Of a stretch of DNA of 64,000 bases, positions 8,967-17,859 are shown one piece after another. Under the pieces are notes generated by a model. That model ran no database searches and was not told where the DNA came from. It was given only the letters and a program-made list of their open reading frames with translations. The DNA lies in NCBI GenBank assembly GCA_016458225.1, contig JAEMGR010000015.1:1-64000 (forward strand), in the 5' to 3' direction. The first letter of the stretch is position 1; every line of letters starts with the position of its first letter. Made by a program: the position numbers and the translations under genes. This DNA is from Myxococcaceae bacterium JPH2 (GTDB taxonomy: Bacteria > Myxococcota > Myxococcia > Myxococcales > Myxococcaceae).

Positions 8967-10136
8967 TCAGGCGCCCAGTTGTTCGAGCAGCTGCGTTGCC
9001 TGCGCCTGGATGTCGCTGTCGCCCAGGGCCTGGGCCTGCCGTGCGTGGTGGGCCGCGGTGACGGCGTCCACCGACTGCGTGGCCCGCGCGAGGTTCAGGT
9101 GCGTGCCCGCGTCCCGAGGATGCGCCGCCAGCGCCCGCTCCAACACCGGCAGGGCGAGCGCGTGCGCGTTCTCCGCCATCAGGAGCGCCGCGAGGTCATT
9201 GGCCGGCCCCAGCTCGCGCGGCACGACGCTCACGACCTCTTGCAGGAGCGAGCGCGCCATGTCGCGCTCGCCGAGCGCCGTGCACACCTGCGCCAGCGCG
9301 TGGCGCACCTGCCAGCTCGACGGAGCGCCCTGGAGCGCCTCGGCGAAGAGGGCCTTGGCCTCCGCGCCCTGGCCCGCGCTCATCATCGCCACGCCGTGCA
9401 GGTAGACGTAGTTGACGTTGGTGGGCTCCAGGCGCCGCAGCTCCTGCACCGCGCGCTTGGCGCCATCCGGGCTGCCCGCGGCGAGGTACAGCTTGAAGAG
9501 GTCCTCCAAGGCCGCGCGCTGCGTGGCGCCCTGGGCCTTGTCCAGCACCTGCGTCGCCGTCTGGAGCGCGAGCCCCACGTCGCCCCGCGCCGCGTGCGCG
9601 CGCGACAGCATGAGCAGCGGCATGGCCTCCTGGGGCGCCAGCTCCGAGGCCTTCTGGAAGTGCGTCACCGCGGACGACAGGTCCCCGGACTGCATCCCGA
9701 TGCGCCCCAGCTCGAAGTGGGTGTGGGCGCTGCCCGGCACCACCTCCAGCGCGGACGCGAAGGCCGCCCGAGCGCCGGCCAGGTCCCCCCGCTCGAAGAG
9801 GAGCGAGCCCAGGTTGAAGCGCTCGAAGTAGCCCGCGTCCGGCGCGGCGGCCAGCACCTTGAGGGCCTCCAGCGCCTCGGCGTTGCCCGCCTGGGCGCGC
9901 AGCATGGCCAGGTGCCCCTGTCCCTCCACGTGGTCCGGCTTGACCTTGAGGAGGCGCAGGACGGCGGCCTCGGCCTCGGCGGCGGCCCCGGTGCTCAGGT
10001 GCGTGCGCACGAGCCCCAGGAGACAGTCCACGTCGTGGGGGTCGATGGAGAGGCCCTTCTGGAAGGCCTTCACGGCCTCCTGAGGCACACCCATCTGCAA
10101 GAGCCGGCCACCTTCTCGCGCGTGCATCGATGCCAT
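8967..10136 (-). CDS. TPR-repeat protein
   Basis: 389 residues built almost entirely of tetratricopeptide helices. Units such as EAVKAFQKGLSIDPHDVDCL, SAVTHFQKASELAPQEAMPL and LALPVLERALAAHPRDAGTH recur about every 34 residues, roughly ten in all. There is no signal peptide or membrane segment, so it is probably a cytoplasmic scaffold for protein contacts. The ATG at 10136 is followed by another in-frame ATG three codons on, either of which could be used. It stands alone on this strand: the aldehyde dehydrogenase gene upstream ends 83 bp away. The partner is unknown. Confidence 0.85.
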   Translation of the reverse strand: MASMHAREGGRLLQMGVPQEAVKAFQKGLSIDPHDVDCLLGLVRTHLSTGAAAEAEAAVLRLLKVKPDHVEGQGHLAMLRAQAGNAEALEALKVLAAAPDAGYFERFNLGSLLFERGDLAGARAAFASALEVVPGSAHTHFELGRIGMQSGDLSSAVTHFQKASELAPQEAMPLLMLSRAHAARGDVGLALQTATQVLDKAQGATQRAALEDLFKLYLAAGSPDGAKRAVQELRRLEPTNVNYVYLHGVAMMSAGQGAEAKALFAEALQGAPSSWQVRHALAQVCTALGERDMARSLLQEVVSVVPRELGPANDLAALLMAENAHALALPVLERALAAHPRDAGTHLNLARATQSVDAVTAAHHARQAQALGDSDIQAQATQLLEQLGA

Positions 10137-10219
10137 GCCGCGATACCTACCACGCTCCCGCCGCGCCGCTTACTCGGCGGCGCGCGCCCTGGCCGCTTCA
10201 CCCGCCATCCGCCCGCCCC

Positions 10220-11935
10220 TCACACCCGCAGCGCGGCGGCGGCGATGCCCGGCACCTTCAGCCAGGAGGGCCCCAGCTCGAACTGGACCAGCCGACGCCC
10301 CAGGTCGAGCGCCCCGCGGTGCCCCGGCACCCAGGGCGGGGGCGGCAGGTTCGTCAGGGGCGCGCGCAGCACCGCCTTCTCGATGTCCTCCAGCATCAGG
10401 GTGTTGTGCACCCAGCCCAGCCCGCTCTGGATGTCCTGGGGCGTGGACGAGGGGTGGCCGCCCCAGGGCAGGCTGCCCAGCACGTAGCCGGCGGCGGGCC
10501 AGGTGTTGATGGCGACCGTGCCGTAGCGCAGCTCGCGCACCGCGCGCTCCACCGCGGCCCGAGCCCGCGCGTCCTGAAGCGTCTTCGGGTGGACGATGAG
10601 CGTCGCGTTGAGGGTGCCCCAGACCCTCTCGTTCAGGAAGGGCACCACCGCGTCCAGGAAGGCCACCGGGTCATCGCCCCCGGGCAGGCCCGTCTCGGAC
10701 AGCACCGTGCACCAGGGCTCCTGGCGGAAGACGCGGTCGTCCAGATGGGTTGGATCCACGCCGGGAATCAGCGCGTAGGGCAGCTCGCCCTCGCCCGCCG
10801 AGCCCACCAACCGCAGGCCGCCGCGCCCCTCGGTGAACTGCTTCCAGCGCAGCTCGGCGCCCGGGTAGTACGCGCGGCGCACGGCGGCGCGGCCCAGGCC
10901 CGCCTGGATGCCGTCCACGAGCTGCCCCCGCCTCGCCCACCCCGCGGGCTGCACCAGCAGCTTGGCCGCGTTGCAGTTGAACGACGCGTTGTTCGACACC
11001 ATGCCCGCGATGTCGTTCGCCTGGAAGCGCAGCTCGCCCTCCGAATACGGGCCGGGCACCACCACCACCGGGGACACATTGCCCAGTTCGCTGGAGAGGG
11101 GCTTGTTGAGCAGCGGCTCGTTGCGCGCGCGCCGCGCGTCGGACTCGGGCCCCGGAGGTCCCCACACGAGCGCGTCGTGCGTCCGGTCGCTCCCGGTGAT
11201 GTGGACCTCGGTCACCGCGGGGTGGTGCACCAGCGCCGCGCCCTCTTCCGCGCCGCCGTACACCACCGCGAAGACGTCCTGGTTCGTGAGGACGGAGAAG
11301 GCCTCTTCCAGGAAGGGCCCCAGGTAGCCGTTCACCGGGTTCATCTTGAGCACGCACGCGGTGCCCTCGACGAAGAGCTTGTAGAGGCAGTCCAGCGGCG
11401 GGATGGAGTTGACGTTGCCCGCGCCCAGCACCGCGCACACCCGACCGCCGTGTGGCTTGCGGTAGAACGAGGCCTGGTGCTCGCGCAGGTTGTCCGCCGT
11501 GACGCCCGGCTGGAAGTACACCTCGCCCACGTTGCGCGGCAGGAGCATCCCGTCGAGCGCGTTCATCGGGTACACCCGCGCGGCGAGCCGCCCGTCATCC
11601 AGCGTCCGCAGCCGCGAACGGGGGATGACGGGCGCGCCGTGCCGCTGGACGTCCTTCAGCGAGTCCACGAGCTGGCGCAGGTTGCGCAGCACCGGCAGCG
11701 GACCGGAGAGCCACTCCTCGCCCGCCAGGGGACTCGCGGGGTCGATGCCCTTGGCCTCGCACGCCGCGCGCACGCTCCGCTCGGCGATGACGCCGTAGGC
11801 GCGGCGCAGCTCTTCCAGCAGGGCGATCTTCTCCTTCAGGCCGCGCTTCACCCACGCGCGCGAGCCCTCCTGGACTCGGCGCACCACGGTTTCGAGTGCC
11901 TGACTGGAAGTGGACCGCGGAACGGCGACGGACAT
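10220..11935 (-). CDS. Aldehyde dehydrogenase family protein
   Basis: 571 residues from the ATG at 11935, which has GGAGG 8 nt upstream; an ATG 21 bp further upstream is less well placed. It carries the ALDH signatures: ITGS in the cofactor-binding region (about 246-249), the general-base Glu in SELGN (about 283), and the nucleophile Cys in NASFNCNAAK (about 321). It is longer than the usual 480-500 residues, with an N-terminal extension of about 100 residues and an unusual central region, so it belongs to a divergent subfamily whose aldehyde substrate I cannot name. It is probably cytoplasmic and NAD(P)-dependent. It is transcribed alone. Confidence 0.85.
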   Translation of the reverse strand: MSVAVPRSTSSQALETVVRRVQEGSRAWVKRGLKEKIALLEELRRAYGVIAERSVRAACEAKGIDPASPLAGEEWLSGPLPVLRNLRQLVDSLKDVQRHGAPVIPRSRLRTLDDGRLAARVYPMNALDGMLLPRNVGEVYFQPGVTADNLREHQASFYRKPHGGRVCAVLGAGNVNSIPPLDCLYKLFVEGTACVLKMNPVNGYLGPFLEEAFSVLTNQDVFAVVYGGAEEGAALVHHPAVTEVHITGSDRTHDALVWGPPGPESDARRARNEPLLNKPLSSELGNVSPVVVVPGPYSEGELRFQANDIAGMVSNNASFNCNAAKLLVQPAGWARRGQLVDGIQAGLGRAAVRRAYYPGAELRWKQFTEGRGGLRLVGSAGEGELPYALIPGVDPTHLDDRVFRQEPWCTVLSETGLPGGDDPVAFLDAVVPFLNERVWGTLNATLIVHPKTLQDARARAAVERAVRELRYGTVAINTWPAAGYVLGSLPWGGHPSSTPQDIQSGLGWVHNTLMLEDIEKAVLRAPLTNLPPPPWVPGHRGALDLGRRLVQFELGPSWLKVPGIAAAALRV

Positions 11936-12019
11936 GGTGACGACCTCCGACGGCATGGGCTCTCCCGAAGGTATAGGAGAAGCCCGCGTCAGGCGTCACG
12001 CGGATGCGAGACTTCGTCG

Positions 12020-14113
12020 TCAGGTGGGCAGTGGTTCGCCCAGGCCCTGGCGGATCGCCTCGTCGATGAGTTCGTACGTCTTCCGGTTCAGCTCGCGGCC
12101 CATGGCCTCCTGCTTCTCGCCCAGCTTCTCCTGCTCACGCCCCAGCACCTCCTGCTTCTCGCCGAGCTTCTCCTGCTCACGCCCCAGCGCCTCCTGCTTC
12201 TCGCCCAGCTTGGACTGCTCGCGCTCCACCGCCGCCTCCTGCTGGTCCAGCTCCGACTCCTTCTTCGCGAGCTCCGCGTGCCGGCGGTCCCGCTCGCGCT
12301 CGTCGGAGAGCTGATCGACGGACGCTTCTTCGATCGCGAGCAGGGCGCGCTTGTGTCCCAGTGCCGCCTGCTTCACGCCGACGGCGGCCTGCTGCTCACC
12401 CAGCGCGGCCTGCTGCTGGCCCAGCTCCGCCTGCTGTCGGCCGAGGGCGCCCTGCTTGTCCCCCAGCGCGGACTGCGCGTCCGCGAGCTCCTTCGAGGGC
12501 ACCGCCGCGTCGCGCATCCGCTTCATGATGCCGTTGTCGCGGATGAGGTACGACTTGCCGCCGCGGCGCACGTAGAGCAGGTCCTTGCCCGGCTGCTTGA
12601 AGGTGCGCGCCAGGTTCACGTCGTCCGAGGAGCCCGACATGTTGATGTGGCCATCGGACATGAGGACGTAGCTGTCCTCGTTGTCGTCATCGACCGGGTA
12701 CCGCGGCGCCGGAGGCGCGGGAGGCGGCACGGGCGCCGTCATCGGAACCACCGCCCGAGGAGGCACCGGCGGCGGAGGAGCCATCGCGAGACGCGGAGGG
12801 GCCGGAGGCACGGGAACGGCGAGCGCGCGCGGAGTCACAGGGGTGACCGGGGTCACGGGAGTCACGAGCGCACGCGGCGTGGCCGGAGTCATGGGAGCAG
12901 TGAGCGCACGCGGCGTCACCGGAGCCACTGGCGCGGTCGGACTCACCGCGACGACCGGCGTCGCCTGGGTCCGCGTGGAAGCCGGCGTGGGCTCCGCGGG
13001 TCGGGCGACCACGGTGACAGGCACCAGCGCCACGGCGCCCAACAATCCCAGTGCCCCCTTCAACCACCGGCGAGAACGAGGGACGACCACATCGACGTGT
13101 TCGAGCATGCGAAGCCTCCTGTGCAGTGCGTGGAGATGAGCGGAGGCGCCATTCGCCGCCGCGGTACCGGGAGCCCGTGTGACTCCAAAGGCAATGAGCA
13201 GATCGCCGTAGTCCGCGGGCTCGGCGCCCGTGAGGCGGAGGGCCTCGGCGTCACAGGCCTCCTCGCGAGCCAGCGCGTATTCGCGGGCCGCCTGGCGCGC
13301 GAGCGGATGGAAGAAGAGGATCGTCTCCGCGAGGGCCGGCACCCAACCCAACCACAGGTCCCCGCGTCGCAAGTGCGCCACCTCGTGAGCGAGCGCCATG
13401 CGCAGCACCTCCACCGGCAACGAGCGCACCGCCTTGGACGGGAGCACCACGACCGGAGACCAGAGCCCCGCCGCCAACGGACTCGCCACCTCGTCCGATA
13501 CGAGCAGCCGAGGCGATGCGCGCAGGCCCGCCTCCGCCGAGAGGAACTCCAACTCCTCCGCGAGCTCCGCGTTCTGGAGCGGCCTCGCGCGCTGGCACAT
13601 GCGCCGCACGCGCAGCCACGCATTCACCTGCATGCGCACCTGCCAGGCGATGCCCACGGCCCACGCGAGCAGCGCAAGGCCCAGCACGTCCCGCAGCAGC
13701 GCCATGCCCCACGCCATGCCCGAGGCTGTCGGAGGAGTCGCACCCATCCGAGGCGCCGAGACCGCGCCGCCCGCGCGCAAGGGAATGACGGGCGCATCCG
13801 CGCTCGTGCCCTGCTCCCACCGCGTCACCACGCGCGCGCCCGGCGACACGTCATGGAGCGCAGCGGGCGCCTCCCCCTGCGCGCCTTGAGGACTCGGGCT
13901 CGCGACGGGAGTCGGCTCGGCCGACAAGAGGGGCAGCGCCACCGGATGCGGCCAGCCCAGGGACAGCACGAACTTCAGCGCCACCAACCACCACAGCCCC
14001 GCGCGCAGCGAGGCGGGCAGGCTCGGCACCACGCGCAGCACCGCCCAGACGAGCAGCGCGCACACCGCGCCCTGCCACGACGCACGCCACAACCCTTCCC
14101 AGAGCAGGCCCAT
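12020..14113 (-). CDS. M56 (BlaR1-like) membrane metallopeptidase with coiled-coil C-terminus
   Basis: 697 residues. The N-terminal part has membrane segments near 10-30, 38-60 and 135-160, a cytoplasmic zinc-peptidase region with HEVAH at 243-247 and downstream acidic residues in AREEACDAE (about 282-290), then a fourth membrane segment near 345-368. In BlaR1/MecR1 the signal is sensed outside and the peptidase relieves repression by BlaI. Here the exported part has no penicillin-binding sensor domain. Instead it has a Pro/Thr/Val-rich linker (about 370-470), a short folded region and a long charged coiled coil (about 545-690) made of heptads like ALGRQQA and a 14-residue LGEKQEALGREQEK repeat. 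It starts 3 bp after the blaI-like stop, so the two form one operon. Confidence 0.85.
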   Translation of the reverse strand: MGLLWEGLWRASWQGAVCALLVWAVLRVVPSLPASLRAGLWWLVALKFVLSLGWPHPVALPLLSAEPTPVASPSPQGAQGEAPAALHDVSPGARVVTRWEQGTSADAPVIPLRAGGAVSAPRMGATPPTASGMAWGMALLRDVLGLALLAWAVGIAWQVRMQVNAWLRVRRMCQRARPLQNAELAEELEFLSAEAGLRASPRLLVSDEVASPLAAGLWSPVVVLPSKAVRSLPVEVLRMALAHEVAHLRRGDLWLGWVPALAETILFFHPLARQAAREYALAREEACDAEALRLTGAEPADYGDLLIAFGVTRAPGTAAANGASAHLHALHRRLRMLEHVDVVVPRSRRWLKGALGLLGAVALVPVTVVARPAEPTPASTRTQATPVVAVSPTAPVAPVTPRALTAPMTPATPRALVTPVTPVTPVTPRALAVPVPPAPPRLAMAPPPPVPPRAVVPMTAPVPPPAPPAPRYPVDDDNEDSYVLMSDGHINMSGSSDDVNLARTFKQPGKDLLYVRRGGKSYLIRDNGIMKRMRDAAVPSKELADAQSALGDKQGALGRQQAELGQQQAALGEQQAAVGVKQAALGHKRALLAIEEASVDQLSDERERDRRHAELAKKESELDQQEAAVEREQSKLGEKQEALGREQEKLGEKQEVLGREQEKLGEKQEAMGRELNRKTYELIDEAIRQGLGEPLPT
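12105..12225 (-). repeat. 42-bp tandem repeat coding a 14-residue coiled-coil unit
   Basis: The 3' end of the M56 peptidase gene holds nearly identical 42-bp units that encode LGEKQEALGREQEK-like peptides about three times. Upstream of it lies a more diverged run of 21-bp units encoding heptads with Leu-Gly at fixed positions. Confidence 0.7.
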
Positions 14114-14116
14114 GGC

Positions 14117-14500
14117 TCACTCCTTCCGCTTCTTCTGCCGCAGCCGCGCCACGACGTCCTGGAGCTGCTTCAGCTCCTCGTCGGTCACATCCTCGGCCTC
14201 GGACAGATAGGTGACGAAGGGGGACAGGGAGCCGGAGAGCTGCCGCTCCACGAAGTCCCCCACCACGCCCCGCAGCAGCTCGCCCGCGGGCACCGGCGAG
14301 ACGTACTGGAAGACCCCTTCCACCTTGCGGCGCGTCAGGTAGCCCTTCAGCCGCAGCCGCTCCATCATCGTCAGGATGGTGGAGCGCGCCAGCCCCTGCG
14401 CCTCACCGAAGCGCTCGGCCACCTCGCCGACCGTCGCCGGTCCGTGCTCCGCCACATGCCGGAGCACCGCCAGCTCCTGCTCTCCCACGGGTTTCTTCAT
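14117..14500 (-). CDS. BlaI/MecI/CopY-family transcriptional repressor
   Basis: 127 residues from the ATG at 14500 (GAGG 5 nt upstream); an ATG at 14521 is also in frame but lies inside an operator. Residues 5-75 form the winged helix of the BlaI family, with the recognition region ARSTILTMMERLRLKGYL and the wing RRKVEGVFQYVSP. The C-terminal half is the helical dimerisation region. BlaI-type repressors bind TACA/TGTA-type dyads and are cleaved when the partner M56 protease is activated. Two matching dyads lie directly upstream. Together with the M56 gene this is a complete signal-protease-repressor unit, probably autoregulated; what it controls and what it senses are unknown. Confidence 0.92.
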   Translation of the reverse strand: MKKPVGEQELAVLRHVAEHGPATVGEVAERFGEAQGLARSTILTMMERLRLKGYLTRRKVEGVFQYVSPVPAGELLRGVVGDFVERQLSGSLSPFVTYLSEAEDVTDEELKQLQDVVARLRQKKRKE

Positions 14501-14513
14501 CGGGGCCTCGCGT

Positions 14514-14529
14514 GACGACATCTGTAGTC
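14514..14529. promoter_or_regulatory. Putative BlaI-type operator 2 (imperfect)
   Basis: GACGACATCTGTAGTC is an imperfect dyad: GACGAC against GTAGTC, one mismatch, 4-nt spacer. It is centred 34 bp from operator 1, about three helical turns, and overlaps an alternative start codon of the repressor gene. Confidence 0.6.
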
Positions 14530-14547
14530 ACGGCGAAAAGTACGCGT

Positions 14548-14563
14548 GACTACAGCCGTAGTC
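14548..14563. promoter_or_regulatory. Putative BlaI-type operator 1 (perfect dyad)
   Basis: GACTACAGCCGTAGTC is a perfect inverted repeat with 6-bp arms and a 4-bp spacer. It resembles the TACA-N-TGTA core bound by BlaI/MecI repressors. It lies 48 bp upstream of the chosen repressor start, where the promoter should be. Confidence 0.7.
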
Positions 14564-14585
14564 AAGAGGCCCTGCCGCGAGCGGG

Positions 14586-15371
14586 CTACAGCGACGCGGG
14601 CTGTCCGGGGGTGAGCACGCGCAGCCGGGAGTCTCCAGCGAAGGCGGCGCGCACCTCGGGCTCCTCGGAGAGCGGCTCGAAGGTGCCGAAGTGCATGGGG
14701 ATGATGAGGGAGGGCCGGAAGTATTTGCGCACGGCGAGCGCGGCCGTCTTGGGGTTCATGCCCCAGCGACCGCCGCCCACGTTGAGCAGCAGGATGTCGG
14801 GGTGGAACAGCTCCTGGATGAGGGCCATGTCCCCGAAGAGCCACGAGTCCCCCGTGTGGTACAGCGAGCGCCCATCCGCGAACGTGAGCACGTAGCCCAG
14901 GGGCCGGCCTCCGGCTTCGCTCGAGTGCATGGCGGGCACCACGTTCACCGTCACATCTCCGAGCTGGAACGTGCCCCCCACGTTGACGCTGTGCTGCCGC
15001 GCCTCGGGGATCTTCATGGCGCGCAGGTGCTCGCCGGTGGCCACCACGGGCGCACCGGTCATCCACGCGAGCGCCGGCACGTCGTCCGCGTGGTCACCAT
15101 GCGAGTGGGTGACGAGGATGGCGGTGGGCCGCTCGCGCGTGAAGCGCGTCACGTCCTTCCAGGCGGGCGGCGTCTCGGGGTTCTCCTTCAGCCACGGGTC
15201 AATGAGAAGCCGCGTGCCTCCGGGCGAGACGACCTCGAAGGCCGCGTGTCCCAACCAGGTCACCTGCACCGGTGTGCGGGGCGGCGCGGGAGTGGCAGGC
15301 GGCGCGGCGAGAGCGGAGAGGGACACGCAACAGAAGACGAGCCACGCGGGCCCGGACAGGGAAGCACGCAT
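14586..15371 (-). CDS. Secreted metallo-beta-lactamase-fold hydrolase
   Basis: 261 residues. The ATG at 15371 is preceded by GAGG at 8 nt; a GTG 9 bp upstream overlaps that ribosome-binding site and is less likely. Residues 1-23 are a signal peptide. The mature part has the zinc motif THSHGDH (88-94), a LIDPWL segment after the first strands, further metal-site residues around GDSW, and a C-terminal PMHFGTF. This pattern fits the UlaG/UPF0173 branch of the superfamily, not the class B beta-lactamases. It probably hydrolyses an ester or phosphoester in the periplasm. It ends just before the repressor promoter and is transcribed in the same direction, probably as its own unit. Confidence 0.85.
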   Translation of the reverse strand: MRASLSGPAWLVFCCVSLSALAAPPATPAPPRTPVQVTWLGHAAFEVVSPGGTRLLIDPWLKENPETPPAWKDVTRFTRERPTAILVTHSHGDHADDVPALAWMTGAPVVATGEHLRAMKIPEARQHSVNVGGTFQLGDVTVNVVPAMHSSEAGGRPLGYVLTFADGRSLYHTGDSWLFGDMALIQELFHPDILLLNVGGGRWGMNPKTAALAVRKYFRPSLIIPMHFGTFEPLSEEPEVRAAFAGDSRLRVLTPGQPASL

Positions 15372-15467
15372 TCGAATCACCTCGGAGAGCGCGGCCGCGC
15401 GAACGACGCGGCGCGAGAGTCCAGCGCTCCCGGAGATAGGCGGGCCGCGGCGTGCGCCGCTTGGGCG

Positions 15468-16313
15468 TTATTGACGTGCGCGGGCGTACTGGCCCGGCGT
15501 GAGGCCCACGATGCGCTTGAAGTGGCGGTTGAGCTGGCTCTGGTCGTAGAGCCCCACCTCCAGCGCGACGTCGCCCGCGGGACGCCCCCGGGCAAGCAGC
15601 ACGCGGGCCCGCGCCACGCGCAGGTGCGTGAGGTACTCGTGCGGCGGCAGACCGAACTCCGCCCGGAACTGGCGCAGCAGGTGGAAGCGGTTCAGCCCCA
15701 CCGCGGACGACAGCGCCTCCAAGCCCACGGCGTCCGTGAAGCGCGCGTGCAGGAAGTCCCGCGCGCGGCGCATCGCGGGATGATGACGCGCGTCACCCGT
15801 CTCCGAGGGAGCCTCCTCGGCGTACTCGCGCAGCATCGCCTCGACCGTTTCGGCCAGCGCCGACTCCGCCTCGAGCGGCCCGACGTCCGCATCCGAGAGC
15901 ACGGCGCGGAGCTTCACCAGCGCGGCCTCGGTGTGTCCTGTGCCTCGCGTGAGCACTTCGCGGAACGCGAGGGGTGCGCGCAGGCCCAACATCCGCGCCG
16001 CGTTCTCCACGAGCGTGGGCTCGAACGAGAGGGACAGCGCCGTCACGGGGGCATGCACGCGAAGGTCGCGGTGCACCTCGCCGGGCTGCTTGAGCTTCAG
16101 CCGCCCCGGCCCCTGCGTCCAGACGCGCTTGCGGTACCAGAAGTCGAAGGCGCCCGCGTCCGTCGCCAGCAGCGCGTAGCGCGTGGAGTGTCCCGCCCAC
16201 AGCCGGACGTCCTCCTCCACGCGAGTCACCTCCACGCCGGGAAGGAGCGCGGGGCGCCACGTGCGCAGCGAGCCCGCGGACACCGCTGCGCGAATCGCCT
16301 GGATGCGGCCCAT
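15468..16313 (-). CDS. AraC-family transcriptional regulator
   Basis: 281 residues. The N-terminal half (about 20-120) looks like an AraC-type cupin ligand-binding domain, and residues 180-281 carry the two HTH motifs, the first around LEALSSAVGLNRFHLLRQFR and the second around DVALEVGLYDQSQLNRHFKR, ending in GLTPGQYARAR. It starts 4 bp after the stop of the outer-membrane-like gene upstream, so the two are co-transcribed. The regulator may control its own operon or the neighbouring hydrolase; the inducer is unknown. Confidence 0.92.
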   Translation of the reverse strand: MGRIQAIRAAVSAGSLRTWRPALLPGVEVTRVEEDVRLWAGHSTRYALLATDAGAFDFWYRKRVWTQGPGRLKLKQPGEVHRDLRVHAPVTALSLSFEPTLVENAARMLGLRAPLAFREVLTRGTGHTEAALVKLRAVLSDADVGPLEAESALAETVEAMLREYAEEAPSETGDARHHPAMRRARDFLHARFTDAVGLEALSSAVGLNRFHLLRQFRAEFGLPPHEYLTHLRVARARVLLARGRPAGDVALEVGLYDQSQLNRHFKRIVGLTPGQYARARQ

Positions 16314-16317
16314 GGTG

Positions 16318-17745
16318 TCAGTGGCGCGCGAAGTCCACGCCCACGCCCGCGCCCGCGCTCACCCCGCGCACCAGCGTCCCATCCGGCTGCGGGAAGTGCA
16401 CCGTGTTGCCCGCGGCCCAGAGGTACAGCGCGGGGAGGATGCGCTGACGTCCCTCGATGCCCACCGAGTAGCGAGGCGCCGAGCCCAGTCCCATCACCAC
16501 CACCCGCGCGATGCCTCGCGACTTGCCCCCGGGCGTGCTGAAGCTCAGCGACAGGTCCGCGTCCGTGCGGCCGAAGGCGAAGTACTCCACCGAGCCGCTC
16601 GCCACCACCTCGGTGGAGTCCGTCGCGGAGCCACGCGCCATGGACACCTCCAGGTAGCCCGAGAAGTCCTCGGGCAGGTCCTCGCGCGCCGCCGGCTCCT
16701 GGGACAGGCCCTGCGCGGAGAAGCGCGCCAGCTCGTAACCCGCGCCGAAGAAGCCGAACCGGAAGCCACCACCCTGGCGGCGCCCCTGGATGGTGGTGCT
16801 GATCTGCGTCCCCTTGAACGTCCCCTCGAAGGCGAGCCCGAGCAGCCCACCCAGGTCCTGTGAATCGCCATTGAGGCGCCCGCCGCCCGCCACCAGGACC
16901 CAGGCCCGCAGCCGCTCGCCCTTGTACATGGCGACCTCGCCTGCGATCGAAGCCAGGGTCACCTCGGGCGTAATGCCGCCCGCCTCACCGAAGTCATGCG
17001 CCGCCGACGCGCGCACCAGGTAGCGATCGAAACGCTGCTCGTTGCTGCTCACCAGGCGGCCGATGTCCAGCAGCAGCTCGCCCGAGAAGATGCGCGCGGC
17101 CAGCACGTCGCTCGCGAGCAACTCCACGCGCGCGGGGCCCGCGGTGAACGCCAGCGTGCCTCCCGCGGGGTGGTAGTCCGCCGAGAGCTGGTTGTCGTAG
17201 CGGTTCACCAGGTAGCCGCGCCCCAGGGACTCCTCCAGGAACGGCTCGATGCGCAGGCTGCCGCGGCCATCCTCGCTGCCAATGCGCAACAGGCGCACGA
17301 CCTGCCCGTAGTCGCTGCGCTCGTCCCAGTCCTCGCGCCGCAGATAGGCGCCGTAGTCCTGGTCCTTCTGCTTCGGCGCCTCATCAATCAGTCGGAAGCG
17401 CAGCGGCGCGCCGAGCATGAACGCGAAGTCCTCGCCGCCATCCACGCCCAGCGACGGATAGGCGTAGGCGAACAGGTCCTGCTTCCCGCCCCGCGTTCCC
17501 GACGGGAAGCTCAATGGCCCCACCTCCAGCAGCGCGCGGAAGCCGAGGCCCCCCTTGGAGCCTCCGCGGGGCTCGCTGGAGTCGCTACTGGGCCCACTGG
17601 GCCAGCTCGGGCTCTCACTGGGCCCGCTCTCCGCCACCGGCGTGGACGGATAGGGCGCGCTCGGCTCGCTGGGGAGCTCTTGCACCGAGGAGGACTGGGT
17701 GTGAATCAACGCGAGGAGGGCAATGAAGGGGGCGGCGCCAGTCAT
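16318..17745 (-). CDS. Predicted outer-membrane or surface protein of unknown function
   Basis: 475 residues from the ATG at 17745. The first 20 residues are weakly hydrophobic and could be a signal peptide. Residues 25-60 are a Ser/Pro/Glu-rich linker. From about 65 onward the chain is dominated by alternating hydrophobic and polar residues with many aromatic strand ends (such as ELLASDVLAARIF and RYSVGIEGRQRI), consistent with a large beta-barrel. No family name comes to mind. It is co-transcribed with the AraC regulator that follows after 4 bp, which suggests a substrate-inducible envelope protein. The start is the least certain part because the ribosome-binding site is weak. Confidence 0.65.
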   Translation of the reverse strand: MTGAAPFIALLALIHTQSSSVQELPSEPSAPYPSTPVAESGPSESPSWPSGPSSDSSEPRGGSKGGLGFRALLEVGPLSFPSGTRGGKQDLFAYAYPSLGVDGGEDFAFMLGAPLRFRLIDEAPKQKDQDYGAYLRREDWDERSDYGQVVRLLRIGSEDGRGSLRIEPFLEESLGRGYLVNRYDNQLSADYHPAGGTLAFTAGPARVELLASDVLAARIFSGELLLDIGRLVSSNEQRFDRYLVRASAAHDFGEAGGITPEVTLASIAGEVAMYKGERLRAWVLVAGGGRLNGDSQDLGGLLGLAFEGTFKGTQISTTIQGRRQGGGFRFGFFGAGYELARFSAQGLSQEPAAREDLPEDFSGYLEVSMARGSATDSTEVVASGSVEYFAFGRTDADLSLSFSTPGGKSRGIARVVVMGLGSAPRYSVGIEGRQRILPALYLWAAGNTVHFPQPDGTLVRGVSAGAGVGVDFARH

Positions 17746-17859
17746 TGACCTGCACTCTACCCGCCCCTCTGGAGCAACGAAGAAGCTGAACGCATCCTTC
17801 GTGTGGGAGGCCGCGCCACACCCTGCTCGCAACCAGGCAAGCAGGCTCGCCTCCGCGCT

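Noticed and set aside
10130-14515. A plus-strand open frame of about 1460 codons
   Set aside because: It is the complement of the well-supported minus-strand ALDH, M56 and BlaI-family genes; its His/Arg/Gln-rich composition is typical of antisense frames in G+C-rich DNA.
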